Of a stretch of 64,000 nucleotides of DNA, positions 23,552 to 35,304 are shown one piece after another. This DNA is from Climacium dendroides (taxonomy: Eukaryota; Streptophyta; Bryopsida; Hypnales; Climaciaceae). Each line of letters starts with the position of its first letter. The first letter of the stretch is position 1. The position numbers were made by a program, and so were the translations under genes. Where the stretch lies: positions 2,358,501 through 2,422,500 of the forward strand of contig OX467089.1 in the NCBI GenBank assembly GCA_950106755.1, given 5' to 3'. The notes beneath the pieces were generated by a model. It was not told the DNA's origin, did not search any database, and saw only the letters and a list, made by a program, of their open reading frames with translations.

Positions 23552-23575
23552 CACTATAAGAAATCAGTGTTTTTT
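23552..23575 (+). repeat. CACTA left terminal inverted repeat
   Basis: CACTATAAGAAA followed by TCAGTGTTTTTT. Pairs with 38612-38635 with mismatches only at positions 13, 15 and 16. Confidence 0.9.
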
Positions 23576-24744
23576 TTAATAAGGGAAAAAACGTGCCGTG
23601 ATGTCTAATTTAACAAGGACGATGCCTGTAGTGACGTCTAAAAAAATCTGTTTAAAAAAACAGGAAAAAAAAGCCATGTTATGTGCTGAAATGTGCTTAA
23701 ATTTTTTGTGACATCGAAAACAACAGGGTCACCCAAGAGTTTCTGAGAGTGCCATGTGGAGGGGTTTTGGCATCCACGTAGGATTTTTAACGATGGGCAG
23801 GGACACGTTGGACAACTTTTTCATCCAACGACGTTGTGACGTGTCCAATGACGTGGACCCCTGAATATCCGACGTGGAAAATAATTTCCGGTGCATGCAG
23901 CCTACGTGGTAGCTGACGTGGCACTCTTCTGCGGTACATGCCGGTGTTCTGTGTGATGTTCTCTGGGACGTCACATTTGACAGGAGGATGTTTTAAATGA
24001 CATCAGAGTCAACGAGAATGTGCTTTAGGAAACGAGTTGGGTGGATAATATTGTGGAATTTATTCTTTGCTGAAATCGCAGACATCGTCCACATACACGT
24101 CTATTATGACATTAAGTAGAGCAACCCGTGTATTGGGGTATGCATTGCTTTGCGCTCAGTGTTCCGTTTGACACGCACAGTGACATCTGCAGTGTTTTCT
24201 TGAGCATTACAGAAGACATACAATGCGAGAAGAAGGATGTTTTCTCGAACGAAATGAACAACGTGAATCATAAACCTCAACATCAAAGACAATGTACTCT
24301 ACAACCCATACACATGAGTGAATGGAAGATTGAGATATGCCATTAGAAGATGAATTATGTGTCTTTATAAGAGATGTCCAAGCATAGAAGCCTGTGTTTT
24401 CAATGGCATTGGGATTATAAGGCCACTTGCCAACTTCTGCACAAAAATGCCATAGTCTAGTACTACGAAGAAATCCACAACAACATTAACTACAGCACTT
24501 TCGATGAAAACATGGTGCGTTCTACTCAATGTTCTGAATAACATGCTTGACCATCATATGCGATGTGAAGTTGGACACGTTGTGGCAAATAGAGACTCAC
24601 TTCTTCCGAGGTGCATCCGATTTCTTGACAACAGCAGCCTGCATCGTACCACACCAAGTCAAAACCAGCAGTACCTACTCATGCATATTTATTGATGGAA
24701 CTCTTATATAGCCACAACAGATGTCAAGGAATGCTACACTTGCA
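23576..24744. other. CACTA left subterminal region
   Basis: No gene. Repeated GACGTC/TGACGT/TGACATC-type motifs (23618-23640, 23708-23715, 23815-23850, 23968-24005), as at the right end, are probable transposase-binding subterminal repeats by analogy with known CACTA elements. Confidence 0.5.
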
Positions 24745-27576
24745 TTATTCTTTTAAGTTGCATACAGAAACAAATGAAAGTATGGGTGAATGGAATGCAG
24801 GCTTCCTAACCTTTTTAGTGGATTGGGTAGGTTTAGGAAGACCCACCGCTTTGGGAATTGCTGCCTTCGGTGTAGCCTTCGTGCCCTTTGCACCTTGCGT
24901 GGTCTTCACAGCACGCCGAGGCCGGCTTGAGGACTCACCAAGGACTTCAATGTCTTCCTGCAACACCATCACACAATTATTATTCACTTCTGACATCCTC
25001 TAATCACCTACACTTCCTAGCCTTACTTGAGCACCATTGAGGCACTTGCTTTCCTGTAAGATGCACATATTTATTGTAAAACATTCCTACGCATTCAATG
25101 GAATGGTGGACTGAAAGGAAACTTCGACTTCTGCTTACATAGTATTTTGATGTATTGGCTTTGAAAAGAACAGGCTAAGCCCTAGAGTGCATCAACATCT
25201 GCCACTAGTGACGTTCACTTGGATGTCCAATTTGACACGCACTTGTAAAAAAAAATTGAAGCATTGCAAGGCATCCACTACTACGCTATGACACCATCCT
25301 CATACAAGGCAATTCATGGAAATAACGTCACTAGCCTAACAAAGGGAGTGCTTCATGTCAATCACTTGGCACTTAAAATGGAAAGAGAGACGTCGCATCA
25401 CCTGTTGCTCCGTGGAGGTCTCCATTGTGCTTTCTCTCCTCTCAGATGTTGCTTGCACCCCGGAGTCTTTGACTATGGCGTACACATCTTCCACTCCTTG
25501 CTGACCTTCAACAGTTTCAGGGATGGCAACTTCACCGGCGCCTTGTACCTGCTCCTCCTCAGCGTTAGCTACAACGTCGTGAACAACATCGTCTTCAACA
25601 GCCCGCTTGTCGGCGTTAACGTCAACAAGAACATCGTCTTCGACATTGCTTTGGACAGCTATGGGGACTAGCTCAACGACATCTACAGGAGCTGTGGGCT
25701 GCAACACGGGCACAGAACAGTCCTTCTGTGCCATTTTCGATGCCTCTGCCCTAGGTGATGTCAGAAGTGGTGCATTCCCTGCCTCCATTGGCGAGGATGG
25801 CTCCGGGGTCCCCCCAGCACTTGCTTTACACTGACTTGCGAGGATCTGACGTAGCATTTCTTCCATGCTTTTGTGGGACGTGCTCATGGTCTCAGTAAGG
25901 CGACTTACACTGAGCTCAAGCTCATCCAGCCGACTGCGCATCTCTTGCAGCTCTTTGCCATGGGGACTTCGACCTCTGTGCTTCTCTTCTTCCAAACGTT
26001 GCAACTCCTTGGCCATTTCTGCATCCACCTCTGCTTCAAACGGTGCTCTGTTCCGCAACAAAGTCTACAAGGGGAAGAAGAATATGCACTTAGAGTTCAC
26101 ATGCAAAGCTTACATGCTTCAATTGCACCGTACAAGGGGAACAAGAATATGCACTTAGAGTCCACATGCAACGATTACATGCTTGAATGCCACCCGACAA
26201 GGGGAAGAAGAATACGCAGTTACAGTTCAAATGCAATGATTACATGCTTCAATGCCACCCCAAAAAGGTCCTTCCACGTGCAAAGAAGAAGGCCCAGTCC
26301 TCCACATCTACCACCAGAGCGGACATTTTTTGGAAAAACAAACGCAACATGTGTGATGAAAGTGGTGTCGACTTGGGCAAGTAGGTGGACGTCTATTACT
26401 ACATACTTACCAGCCTCGAGATGACTTCTCTCTCGACGGCCTTATACTAGGCTGTGCTGGATGCCTTGCCCTTAGAAATGGCAGACATATGGGCTGACTT
26501 CTCTTGGGAAGCATCGATCGCACGAGCCTCCTTCAATGCCTCCCACACATCGTCATCCATTCCCATCGGCTTGGGTTTTCCGCCATCAATCAATCGATTG
26601 AGCTTCCAACGAACATGAATGAGCGCTTTTGTGATGAACGGCTGCATCCACTTCTCCGACACGCGCTCCGACTCTCCCTCTATACGCCAATCTGCAAGCC
26701 AAAGAACGTAGTATAGCTACCTCTGCATTATGTATGACATTGTTGTGCCAAAGAATAACAAGAGAATTTACATGGACAGTACTATGTCTCCAGAAACTCA
26801 CTACACGTCCCTGTGGTGTGGATGACCATAGGGAGCACCCCTCACTGTAGAGGATCCTGCACTGACGTCAGGCGTGACATTGTATTCGACGTCGCTGTGG
26901 ACATTACAGGTGACATCCACTGCCCCGCCTCATGGCCAATGAGCTACCTTCCACAACATTTACAGTCTTTTGAACTACATGCAACAGTGAACTACAAGGT
27001 CTGTAGTCGTCTTCATTTCACAGAGAAGGACTGAATACAAACCTGTATAGAGGCGCCTAAATAAGCGCCGTCTGTCTTTTTTGGGCTGACCCTCCCATCC
27101 AAACCTGGGGTCAAGGTCTCTCGCATATTTCTTAATGTCGTTGGAGAAAGGAACCCTCATAGGTCCGAATGGTTCCCCCTGTCAATCGATTTCCACAGGT
27201 TTCTTCATTACAGTGCTTACGCCTTTTTCGCGAGATTGTTCGTGGATCAGCTGCTCGATCATCTCTTCAGTATCAGCATCCGAAGCTGGTTCATCAGACC
27301 CTGTGTTGTAGCCCTTACTGTAAAAAGGTCAAATGCACTATCAGCTTGGGAAGAAAATGGGGCTACGTCAGTACAAACAAATCAATCCCGCAACTGGACC
27401 CCCGCAAAAGACATCCACATACGCTATTTTTGGCTTCACACTTCTGTACATGCGACTCTGTTGCTCACGATGTTGAACCTAACGTCAATGTAAACACGCT
27501 TGGACGTTGTTTTGAACATGACAGGAACTTCCTCTTGATAGAAACTGGGAAGCCGCCGTGGTTTAGGGTCTGCCAT
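24745..27576 (-). pseudogene. TNPA / Transposase_24 (Ptta-En/Spm)-type gene
   Basis: Probable exons on the minus strand: 27576 to about 27484 (MADPKPRRLPSFY), about 27320-27225 (GYNTGSDEPASDADTEEM), about 27175-27044 (EPFGPMRVPFSNDIKKYARDL, PKKDRRRLFRRLY), 26691-26411, 26065-25402 and 24957-24745. The 26691 exon has the family hallmark: WMQPFITKALIHVRWKLNRLI then PMGMDDDVWEALKEARAID and QEKSAHMSAISKGKAS. This resembles the P.GV..EVW..L...W......K..NRK segment of plant Ptta/En/Spm transposases. The 26065 exon holds a coiled coil (AKELQRLEEEKHR..LDELELSVSRLTETM). The last exon is Lys/Pro-rich. A TAG at 26449-26447 interrupts an otherwise open exon. TNPA-type proteins bind the subterminal repeats and assist TNP2. 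Confidence 0.6.
26068..26262. repeat. Three tandem 65-bp repeats in an intron of the TNPA-type gene
   Basis: Units start at 26068, 26133 and 26198, each with CAAGGGGAA(G/C)AAGAATA and ATTACATGCTT. They lie between exons 26691-26411 and 26065-25402, starting at the acceptor. Confidence 0.85.
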
Positions 27577-27775
27577 CCTTGTAGAGGGATGACTCCCGAA
27601 CGTCTTCATTGATCACTCCGGAATTCAATATCATTGCTCTCTGAGGAACAAACAATCACCTTTCTTTGTACAGAGTTCAACTCAAAGAACATGTCCTTCG
27701 TGACGCAGACATGAACGTTACACAATTTATGCGGACGTCACATTAAACGTCTATGACGTTGAACATGATAGAGTC

Positions 27776-29067
27776 TGTCGCGACCCAAATGACACCTACC
27801 AGCTCCCAACAGCTCACTAGGTTCACCACAGTCCACTTACGGCGTCACTTGGTCACCAACTGCCTAACACTGCACATGCCAAGCACCCACAGTGTTAGTT
27901 CCCATTTCCAACTCAGTTTGCCAAGTCCCAGTCACCGGGACTACTAGCACACACTCCCATCGTGACATCGGGCATGTCACTTAGTAACATGGGGCGGAAC
28001 TTCCACCTTAATGTGTAAGAACCCATGGTGGCACTACTCACCATGGTCCTAACCGCCCTTGAGTGTCACCCCACTCCATACTAGCCCTTTTTGTATTTGC
28101 TACTCATCCACTAGAGGTAACCAGCACTCACAACTTGGGACACATCCAAGAAGGCCTAGCAAGGAGCGGGACTCCACCCAACCGATGCCACGGGACACAC
28201 ACAAGTGTCCCATGGTGCCTTGAAGTGGTGGTGAAGTCACCACCACCAACCATGAGTCACCGGGACTCACCAAGGCTTCAAGAGGGAGTGAGGAGGGAGA
28301 CCAACCCCTCCTATAGTACTCTCTGTGGTATTCGGCAGACCCCCCCGTCCTAGGTCGAAGGAAGTCCTTGGATAACCTTGGGTTGTGGAAGACCACCCAC
28401 TTCCAACCCAAATCGCCAAGTTACGTCACCGTTTGGACTCCCGAACTTCCAACCGGCGTAACTTTGTGCTCAGAGCTCCAAATCCAACATGCGAGACCAT
28501 TTTAGACATCTACGTGACGAGTAGATGCCGATGGACTGCTCACTCGTCCCATTTGGACAAGTTCTCGCAAAGTTATGGCCCTCTAAAGATTCGGATGCAC
28601 CGGGGGAGGCGTCACGCCTTCACCACGGCTCTTCTTTTGGCCATAACTTTTGACTCATGTCTTAGAACCTCGTAATGCTTGTCATTCTAGGTTCCTTGTG
28701 TTCATATCTTTCCAATGATATGCCACATGCCATACTTTGTTGTGGGATTCATTGAGAACCCCACACACCTAGCCCTCAAGTGTCCCGGCGCCACCGGGAC
28801 CCAGTCAACTTTGAGCGGCCATAACTTTTCGCTCACAACTCCAAATTGCGCGTTCTTTGCGCCATTAAAAGCGTATTGTCAAGAGCTTTCCAAGCATGTA
28901 TGACACTCTCATGTTCACTTCAAAACCAGGGCGCTATTGCGCCCTGTTTGATCGGGAGTCTCTTCATTCTCCCTACCAAGTCTATTGCAAGGCTTGGGAA
29001 GTCACTCCCAAGGTCCCCCTTACACACTTAGGTACATTGGGCACCCCAAGTAGATAGGGGCGTGACA
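27776..29067. mobile_element. Solo LTR (1292 bp) with GAGTC target duplication
   Basis: Starts TGTCGCGACCC, ends GGCGTGACA, and is flanked by perfect GAGTC repeats (27771-27775 and 29068-29072). Closely matches the LTR at 8047-9340 over its whole length. It inserted into the CACTA element between its two genes, so it is younger than the CACTA insertion or arrived with it. Confidence 0.9.
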
Positions 29068-29072
29068 GAGTC

Positions 29073-31153
29073 GACGTTAGAAGCAACATGGTGTGCGTTG
29101 CACTTGACGTCCGTACCAACGCGCGCCTCCCCAAAAACCTTGAATACCAGTGGTTCTATACTCAAATTATGTCTGCTCCAAAACTTACCTCCAAGATTGC
29201 TCTCCGAGTTCCTCCTCTTCCTCTGCGTCGTGCCCTGCCTCCTCCGACAAGTCCAACTACACTTGAGGGGTCCTCTTCCTCTTTGCTGGAGGATTGCTGT
29301 CTCGGTTTCGTCCCTTCCCCGCCGACGCAGCAGGCCAAGGGTCTCCTCTGGCCTTGGAGCGGCGCTCATGCTCCCCGCACATGCGGATTGGCTTTGGCGG
29401 CAGCGTTTCTTCATGTTCGCTGGAGTCCTCTTCACGCCGCTGACTCGCGTTCCTCTTCCGCGCAGGGGCCTGAGCGCGAGGCATGTCCGCACCTGCCCCT
29501 CTCCACTGCTCGTAGAACTCACCGTTCTGTACCCTCCTCAAACACAAACGCACACATGAGCGTCCACAACAAAGGTCACACATTGGGGAGGCATCCTGGC
29601 AACCTGAAAACCTGCGCGCAATCGACTTGGTGCAAGGCGTGTTCTAGCCTCCATGAAGCTGTGGCGGAAGATTGGAACCCTTGTTGCTCCAGATCGGTGG
29701 AGAGCTGCGCCCCTTGCAACTGCATGTAAGAACGCTGCCCTTGCCAAATTGACACAAAAATGAAAATTTCAAACTACAAAACCGATGCCGATTGGGGAGC
29801 ACCTACCTCACCTCTCTCACATTAGCAAAGCTGGCTCCAAAGACGAATGCAATTGAAGGATTACACAAACGCTGAAATTTCAGGGTTGTGCAAGGCCGCA
29901 CATTCAAAGCAACGTAGCGTGGCGATTGTGACTCTGCTGTGGAATTGAAGGCCCGCCCCCGCGTACAGCTGAGGTGGCCCCCTACAAGCCCCCTACGACC
30001 CCGCTACGAGCCCCTATGGCCGTCACGGCGCAGGCCTCAGTCGCGACCGCGCCACCGGAAGCCCGTGCAGGAAACCCTAACTCCGCGCGGAGCGGCAGCG
30101 GTAGTCCTCCTTGCAAACCCTAATGCGACCTGTGAGGGTCGCCATTATCCTAATTACACGATATTTCATCGTTTCGTGCAAGAAGTTGTGTACATTGGAA
30201 AGTACCTGCTGGACGGCACCTTCCTTTGGAATGCCCTCATGCCTTGGAGGCAATGTTTGAAGTGGGAGAGCATCCTGGACGGTGTGGCGAGAGCTGCGTC
30301 GAAGGATTCCTCCAACAGTACTTCTTCGTGGAGTCTTCAGAGACTGACCTTCGAGATTGGTATATATATGCCTACAGACCAGACTAGTGAGCAACGAAGC
30401 CGCCTCAGAGTCTTCCGCCGGGACGACAGACTCCTCTTGGCAAGGCTCCGCAAATCGTACCACCCTACGACGCAGTGGCACTTCACAGTATACGGCCATA
30501 TTGGTGAGGAACGTGTACACTCTATGGTATAAGGTGGTGCGCCCTCAACTCATACGACACAGAAGATAGTAGTCATGGGCAATGTGGTCACCTCTGTCAT
30601 TGTGGGCCAGCCCTTAAACACGTGGGGAAAGTCCTAAGCTTGGACTCTGGTCGTACGGACTCCTGTTGTCGATGATGTCACAATGGACATCCAGCCTGTC
30701 ATTTTCGTATTGAAGAATATGTCTTCTTGTACACAATGCTATCACTTACAACATGCTCTGTGAGGACTTCGGATGAGGCATCTGCAGTTTGTGTTTATAC
30801 AAACTCAGGTTGATGTCATTGTTGACGTCACTTTTGACATCCTCTTTGACAGTCAATACAGGGCTTGAAGTGCCATCAATGGAAATTTACATTTCGATCC
30901 TTGGATGACATAGTATGGGCCTAGAAGTTAAACAATGAACTCATTTCCAGTAATGCTTGCATTGAGAAAGGCACGCTAATTGTGAAGGAATCTTAACGCA
31001 CGTCTTTAGTTGTGATTTGAAGATCGAGGTTGTTCTGCAATGACGGAACTTGGCCATGGAAGCAATGTGCGTTGTATGTCACAGTCACATTTGTATCATT
31101 CTGAACCTAAACACTCTTTAACACTTGGTTGCGACCTTGTTTTCACTTCGTAG
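29073..31153. other. CACTA interior between the two genes
   Basis: Several overlapping ORFs of 100-200 codons exist on both strands (29062-29729, 29939-30532) in GC-rich sequence, but none shows a recognised domain. A first exon of the TNPA-type gene could lie here on the minus strand (MCDLCCGRSC region, 29583-29257). From 30560 on, TGACATC/GACGTC motifs recur (30676-30690 and 30812-30850) with no ORF. Confidence 0.3.
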
Positions 31154-34100
31154 ATGGCGTGGCGTCTCAATTCCCAAACCTGCCAACAAGGTGCAACTAT
31201 CCGTATTTCAGAAGACGGATGCACGTTACGCCACATTCCACTTGGTGACTTGATTTTGCACACTGAGTTGAGAGTCGCCACAGAGGAAAACATTCGATCA
31301 TTCAGGTGTCCCTACAGGGATTGCAAGGGCGGTTTACAAAAAACCATTCAAGTTATTCGCCGGCACCACGGAGAGGTTGGTCGGGATCCATTTCTCACAA
31401 AATCCGTACTGGGTGGAGACCCCCCCGAGGGCTATCCACGGCGGGGAATGTGGGTAGAAGACATTGCTTATGACGATGATGTCATTGACAATGCTCCCTC
31501 TGACATTGAGCCTGACATCAACCACAACGTCGCACAGCCTGAAAATGTAGGGCCAGCTGATTCGAAGCCCCACATCCCTTTAGATGCATATCACGAAGTC
31601 CACCGGCAGGTCCTTGAGGCATTGGACAGAGGAGACGCACTACACGGAGAGGCTGAAGGTAGTGTGGAGTTTCCCGAAAACGATGACGTTGGTGGTGATA
31701 GCGTGGACGGATTGGAGGACCTTTACAAACAAGCTACTACCCCGTTGTACAATGGATCAGGGACAAGTGTTGTCTCAGCCACCATCATAATTATGAACAT
31801 GTGTACGGTGTTTCGGGTGAGCAATAGGTTTAGTGATGAGTTGTTCCGGTATTTGTCTGTGGACTTACTACCAAGAGGTAATAAGCTACCGAGATCCCAT
31901 TACGAAGCACGAAAGACCATTAGAAAATTAGGCTTGCATTACAACAACGTGCATGGGTGTCCAAATGGTTGTATCCTTTTTGAAGATGAATATTCATCAT
32001 TGGAGATTTGTCCCCATTGTAGTAGCTCCCGGTGGATGGATGGCTCAAATAACATTCCCTCCAAGGTCATTCAGCACTTTCCACTCATTCCTCGACTCAA
32101 ACGAATGTGGCGCTCACCAGAGATAGCTTGGATGTTGACTGGCTACCTCAAGCATGTTAGTGATGACGGGATCATGCGTTCCGTTGTCGATAGTCCTGCC
32201 TGGAAGCACATCGATACAGACGTCGCGTTCGGCACCTTCAGCTTTGAGGTCCGAAACATGCGGCTGGCTCTAGCTTTAGATGGTGTGAATCCATTCAAGT
32301 TGAACAATAGTAATTGGTCGACTTGGTCAATGCTAATTCTAATATACAACTTCAAGCCTTGGTTAGTGACCAAGAAATTTTTCATTTCACTATCCATACT
32401 AATTTTGGGAAAGCACTCCCCTACATCTAAAGGCGTTGGTGTCTTCATCCATCCATTGCTAAAGGAGCTCGAAGAATTATGGCAAGGTGTTCCAGCCCTT
32501 GATTTCTCCCAAGTACAAGGGAGTCGCAGTTTCACCTTACGCGCTGTCTTGCTGTGGACGATCTCTGATTTTCCGGCCTTGGGCCTCATATCCGGCTTGT
32601 GCTGTAAGGGATACAAGGGTTGTCCTTGTTGTGGAAAAGACACCGATGCAAGGATGGCTAAACTGGGAGACGTTCTTCCTAACAGGCGAACAAAGGGCTC
32701 AAAGATTGTGTATGGTAGTGTTCGTCGTTATTTACCGCGGCATCACCCTTACCGACGCAATTTGAGGTTTAATGGTCGAACGGAGCCTCGTGATAGGCCC
32801 CGGAAACAAACCACCAAGGAAACCATCGCATACGCAGTGTGGCGGCAATCGTACTTGGATCTAGGAGGCAGAGAAAATGGGCCTGATGACCCAGTTCATG
32901 TCATTGGGGTGAAGCACCTGTGTCCTCTGTCCCAGTTGCCGTATTGGAAGGTCAGTGGGTTTCTAACCATCTGTATGTTCCAGTTGTTATTCCTAACGTC
33001 TATTGGGACATTATGGTTGACGTTATATCAGACATTGGGAGTAACGTAGTTGTCACTGCCTTCGATGAACAGCAGTCTGTTTTGAGAAGTGAAGAGCACG
33101 TCAGCACTTGAACATTACCTGCTTGACAGTAGTGGTACACATGTTTTGGAACTCTGCTTTCTTTTCTTTAATTCTCAATTTTTTTTTTGCTTGTGGCAGC
33201 ATCTGTTGGAGCCTCACATCTTGGATGTCATGCATTGCGAAAAAAATATGTGTGAAAATATAGTCAAAACTTTGTTGGGCATGAAGGATAGTGCTGGAAG
33301 TAGAGTAAATGCAGAGGAATTGGGCATTCGAGAAGAGATATGGCTACAACCTCCACGACGGCAAAATGATCAATACTACATGCCATGTGCACCTTTCATA
33401 CTCACACCAAATGAGCGCAAAAAATTTGTAGCCATTGTCTCAAACATTCGGACTCCTATAAACTATGTGGGTAGCATTTACAAGCGCTTAGAGGACGGGA
33501 AGCTGCAATATATGAAGACACATGATTATCATGTCCTCATGCAACAAGTGAGGGAACCACGTACACTCCTTTCTTGGTGTACACGTCAATGTCGACAATA
33601 TCCAACAATTCAATAATTTTGTTTGTATGCGTCTACATGTTTTGCAGATTCTTCCCATTGCGGTTCAGAACATATTAGATGAGAGGGTCCGCCTAGCTAT
33701 TATTAAAATGAGCAGGGTTTTCCAAAGGCTATGTGCAAAGGAGGTGCGATCTGATGACAAGGAAGACATGATGCGCGATGTTGTCATGGCGACATGCGAG
33801 ATTGAGAAGGAGTTTCCGACAACGTTCTTGAACATCATGTCTCATTTGCCTGTGCACCTAGTAGAGCAATTTTTCACTTGCGGTCCTGTGCATTGCCGGT
33901 GGATGTACCCAATTGAGCGATATATGAAAACACTCAAAGACTATGTGCGGACGTATGTACACCCCGAGGGTAGCATTGCTGAAGGCTATCGAATGGATGA
34001 GACGTTAGGATTCTGCACAGAGTACATGCAGCAGTATGGAGCAACAACGCAACGGGTGTGGGATGCTACCGAGGAACCCATCATGACTGATGAAATTATT

Positions 34101-35304
34101 TCAAGCAAGAAGATGCAAAAGCGGAAAATGTCCAATGAGTTTCGCAACAACGCGCATGCCTTCGTCCTAGACAATGCAGCGTGCTTAGAACCATGGTGGG
34201 AGTGAGTGCTCTTTTCAACCTTCTTGACATTGTTTCCTTGGAGTTTACTATGAGATGATATTTGTACTTCTGTTGTCTAGGGACCTGGACGGTAATGTGC
34301 ACAATGTCAGAGATCATGTCTTCATAAACATTTATTATAACATTTCAGCTATATACGTGTTCGTGTAGACGTCACAGTGAACATCTCTGTCAATGCATAA
34401 AACTTGCAGTCCACGTCGAATTGGACATATGGTACCTTCACAATGCTTCTTCACTATGCCTTGGCACTGTAAGCGTCGTCTAACAATGCATGATCTGAAT
34501 GCCTTGTAGGGAGTATGTGTTAGCGAGAGGCCACATCTGGGAAGAAAGGGAGGCCTTTCGAAGACAATTTCGGCGTCAACATCCGTCGTGCCAGTGCGGT
34601 ATCCCAGCGAGCTCTCCGATTTGCCTCCGTTTGCATTGTGGCTGAGTGAAAGAGTTCAAAGTCTGCGACATGCCGGTGAACATGTTGACCCCGATGTTGT
34701 AGAGTACGGGCAACCTCCAGAGCGGTATGTAGTCTCACATCGCCAAATGTATGCGTTTGGCATGCACTTCCGTATTCGTAGTGCAGAGAGGGGCCGTGTC
34801 ACATGCGACTCCGCAATTGTGGCCTCATTCACTGAGCAACTACGTTGAGGGCTTCGCAATGGGCGACCCATAGAGAAAACCAATGAGTGCGTGGGGTATA
34901 TTCAGGAGATATTGGAGTTGGACTACCGGAATCATTGCACGACAGTGCTGGTGTGCGAGTAGGTTCGATCAAACGAAGATGCTCGATATGCAAACATCCG
35001 CAAAGACCAATATGGGTTTACAAGAGCAAACTTCACTCGCATGGATGGCAGAGTCCACGCTGACTCTTTTGCTTTCCCATTGCATTGTCAACAAGTATTC
35101 TTCTTCGATGATCCGCATAGGCAAGGTTGGAAAATTGTGTGTCGCACAGATGTCCGGGGCAGACGTGGGCAGCTACAGGTGAACCAACCTATGCCTACCA
35201 TAATTAATGTTGGCAGTGACACAGACTTCCCCGATTTGCAACCTCAGTTGGTGGACGTGGAGCCTCAGAGGCAACCAGCCGAAGATGGTGGCACATACAT
35301 TTGA
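31154..35304 (+). pseudogene. TNP2-type CACTA transposase
   Basis: Exon 1 (31154-32950, 599 codons) has an N-terminal Cys/His-containing region, then FEDEYSSLEICPHCSSSRW, DGVNPFKLNNSNWSTWSMLILIYN, GVPALDFSQ, TLRAVLLWTISDFPALG and CPCCGKDT, a classic TNP2 order. Exon 2 (33200-33547) carries HILDVMHCEKNMCENIVKTLLG. Exon 3 (33648-34201) is a DUF4218-type region (FPTTFLNIMSHLPVHLVEQ, RWMYPIERYMKTLKDYV). Introns are 32951-33199, 33548-33647 and 34202-34509, all GT..AG and all keeping frame. Exon 4 from 34510 needs one frame change near 34590. It then shows a DUF4216-like end (SFAFPLHCQQVFFFDDP.RQGWKIV) interrupted by TGA 34846-34848 and TAG 34960-34962. The first three exons are intact; the C-terminus is decayed. 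Confidence 0.85.

Noticed and set aside
29062..30532. ORFs of 147-213 codons between the CACTA genes
   Set aside because: Several frames on both strands are open at once in GC-rich sequence and none shows a domain. A missed exon is possible but unsupported.
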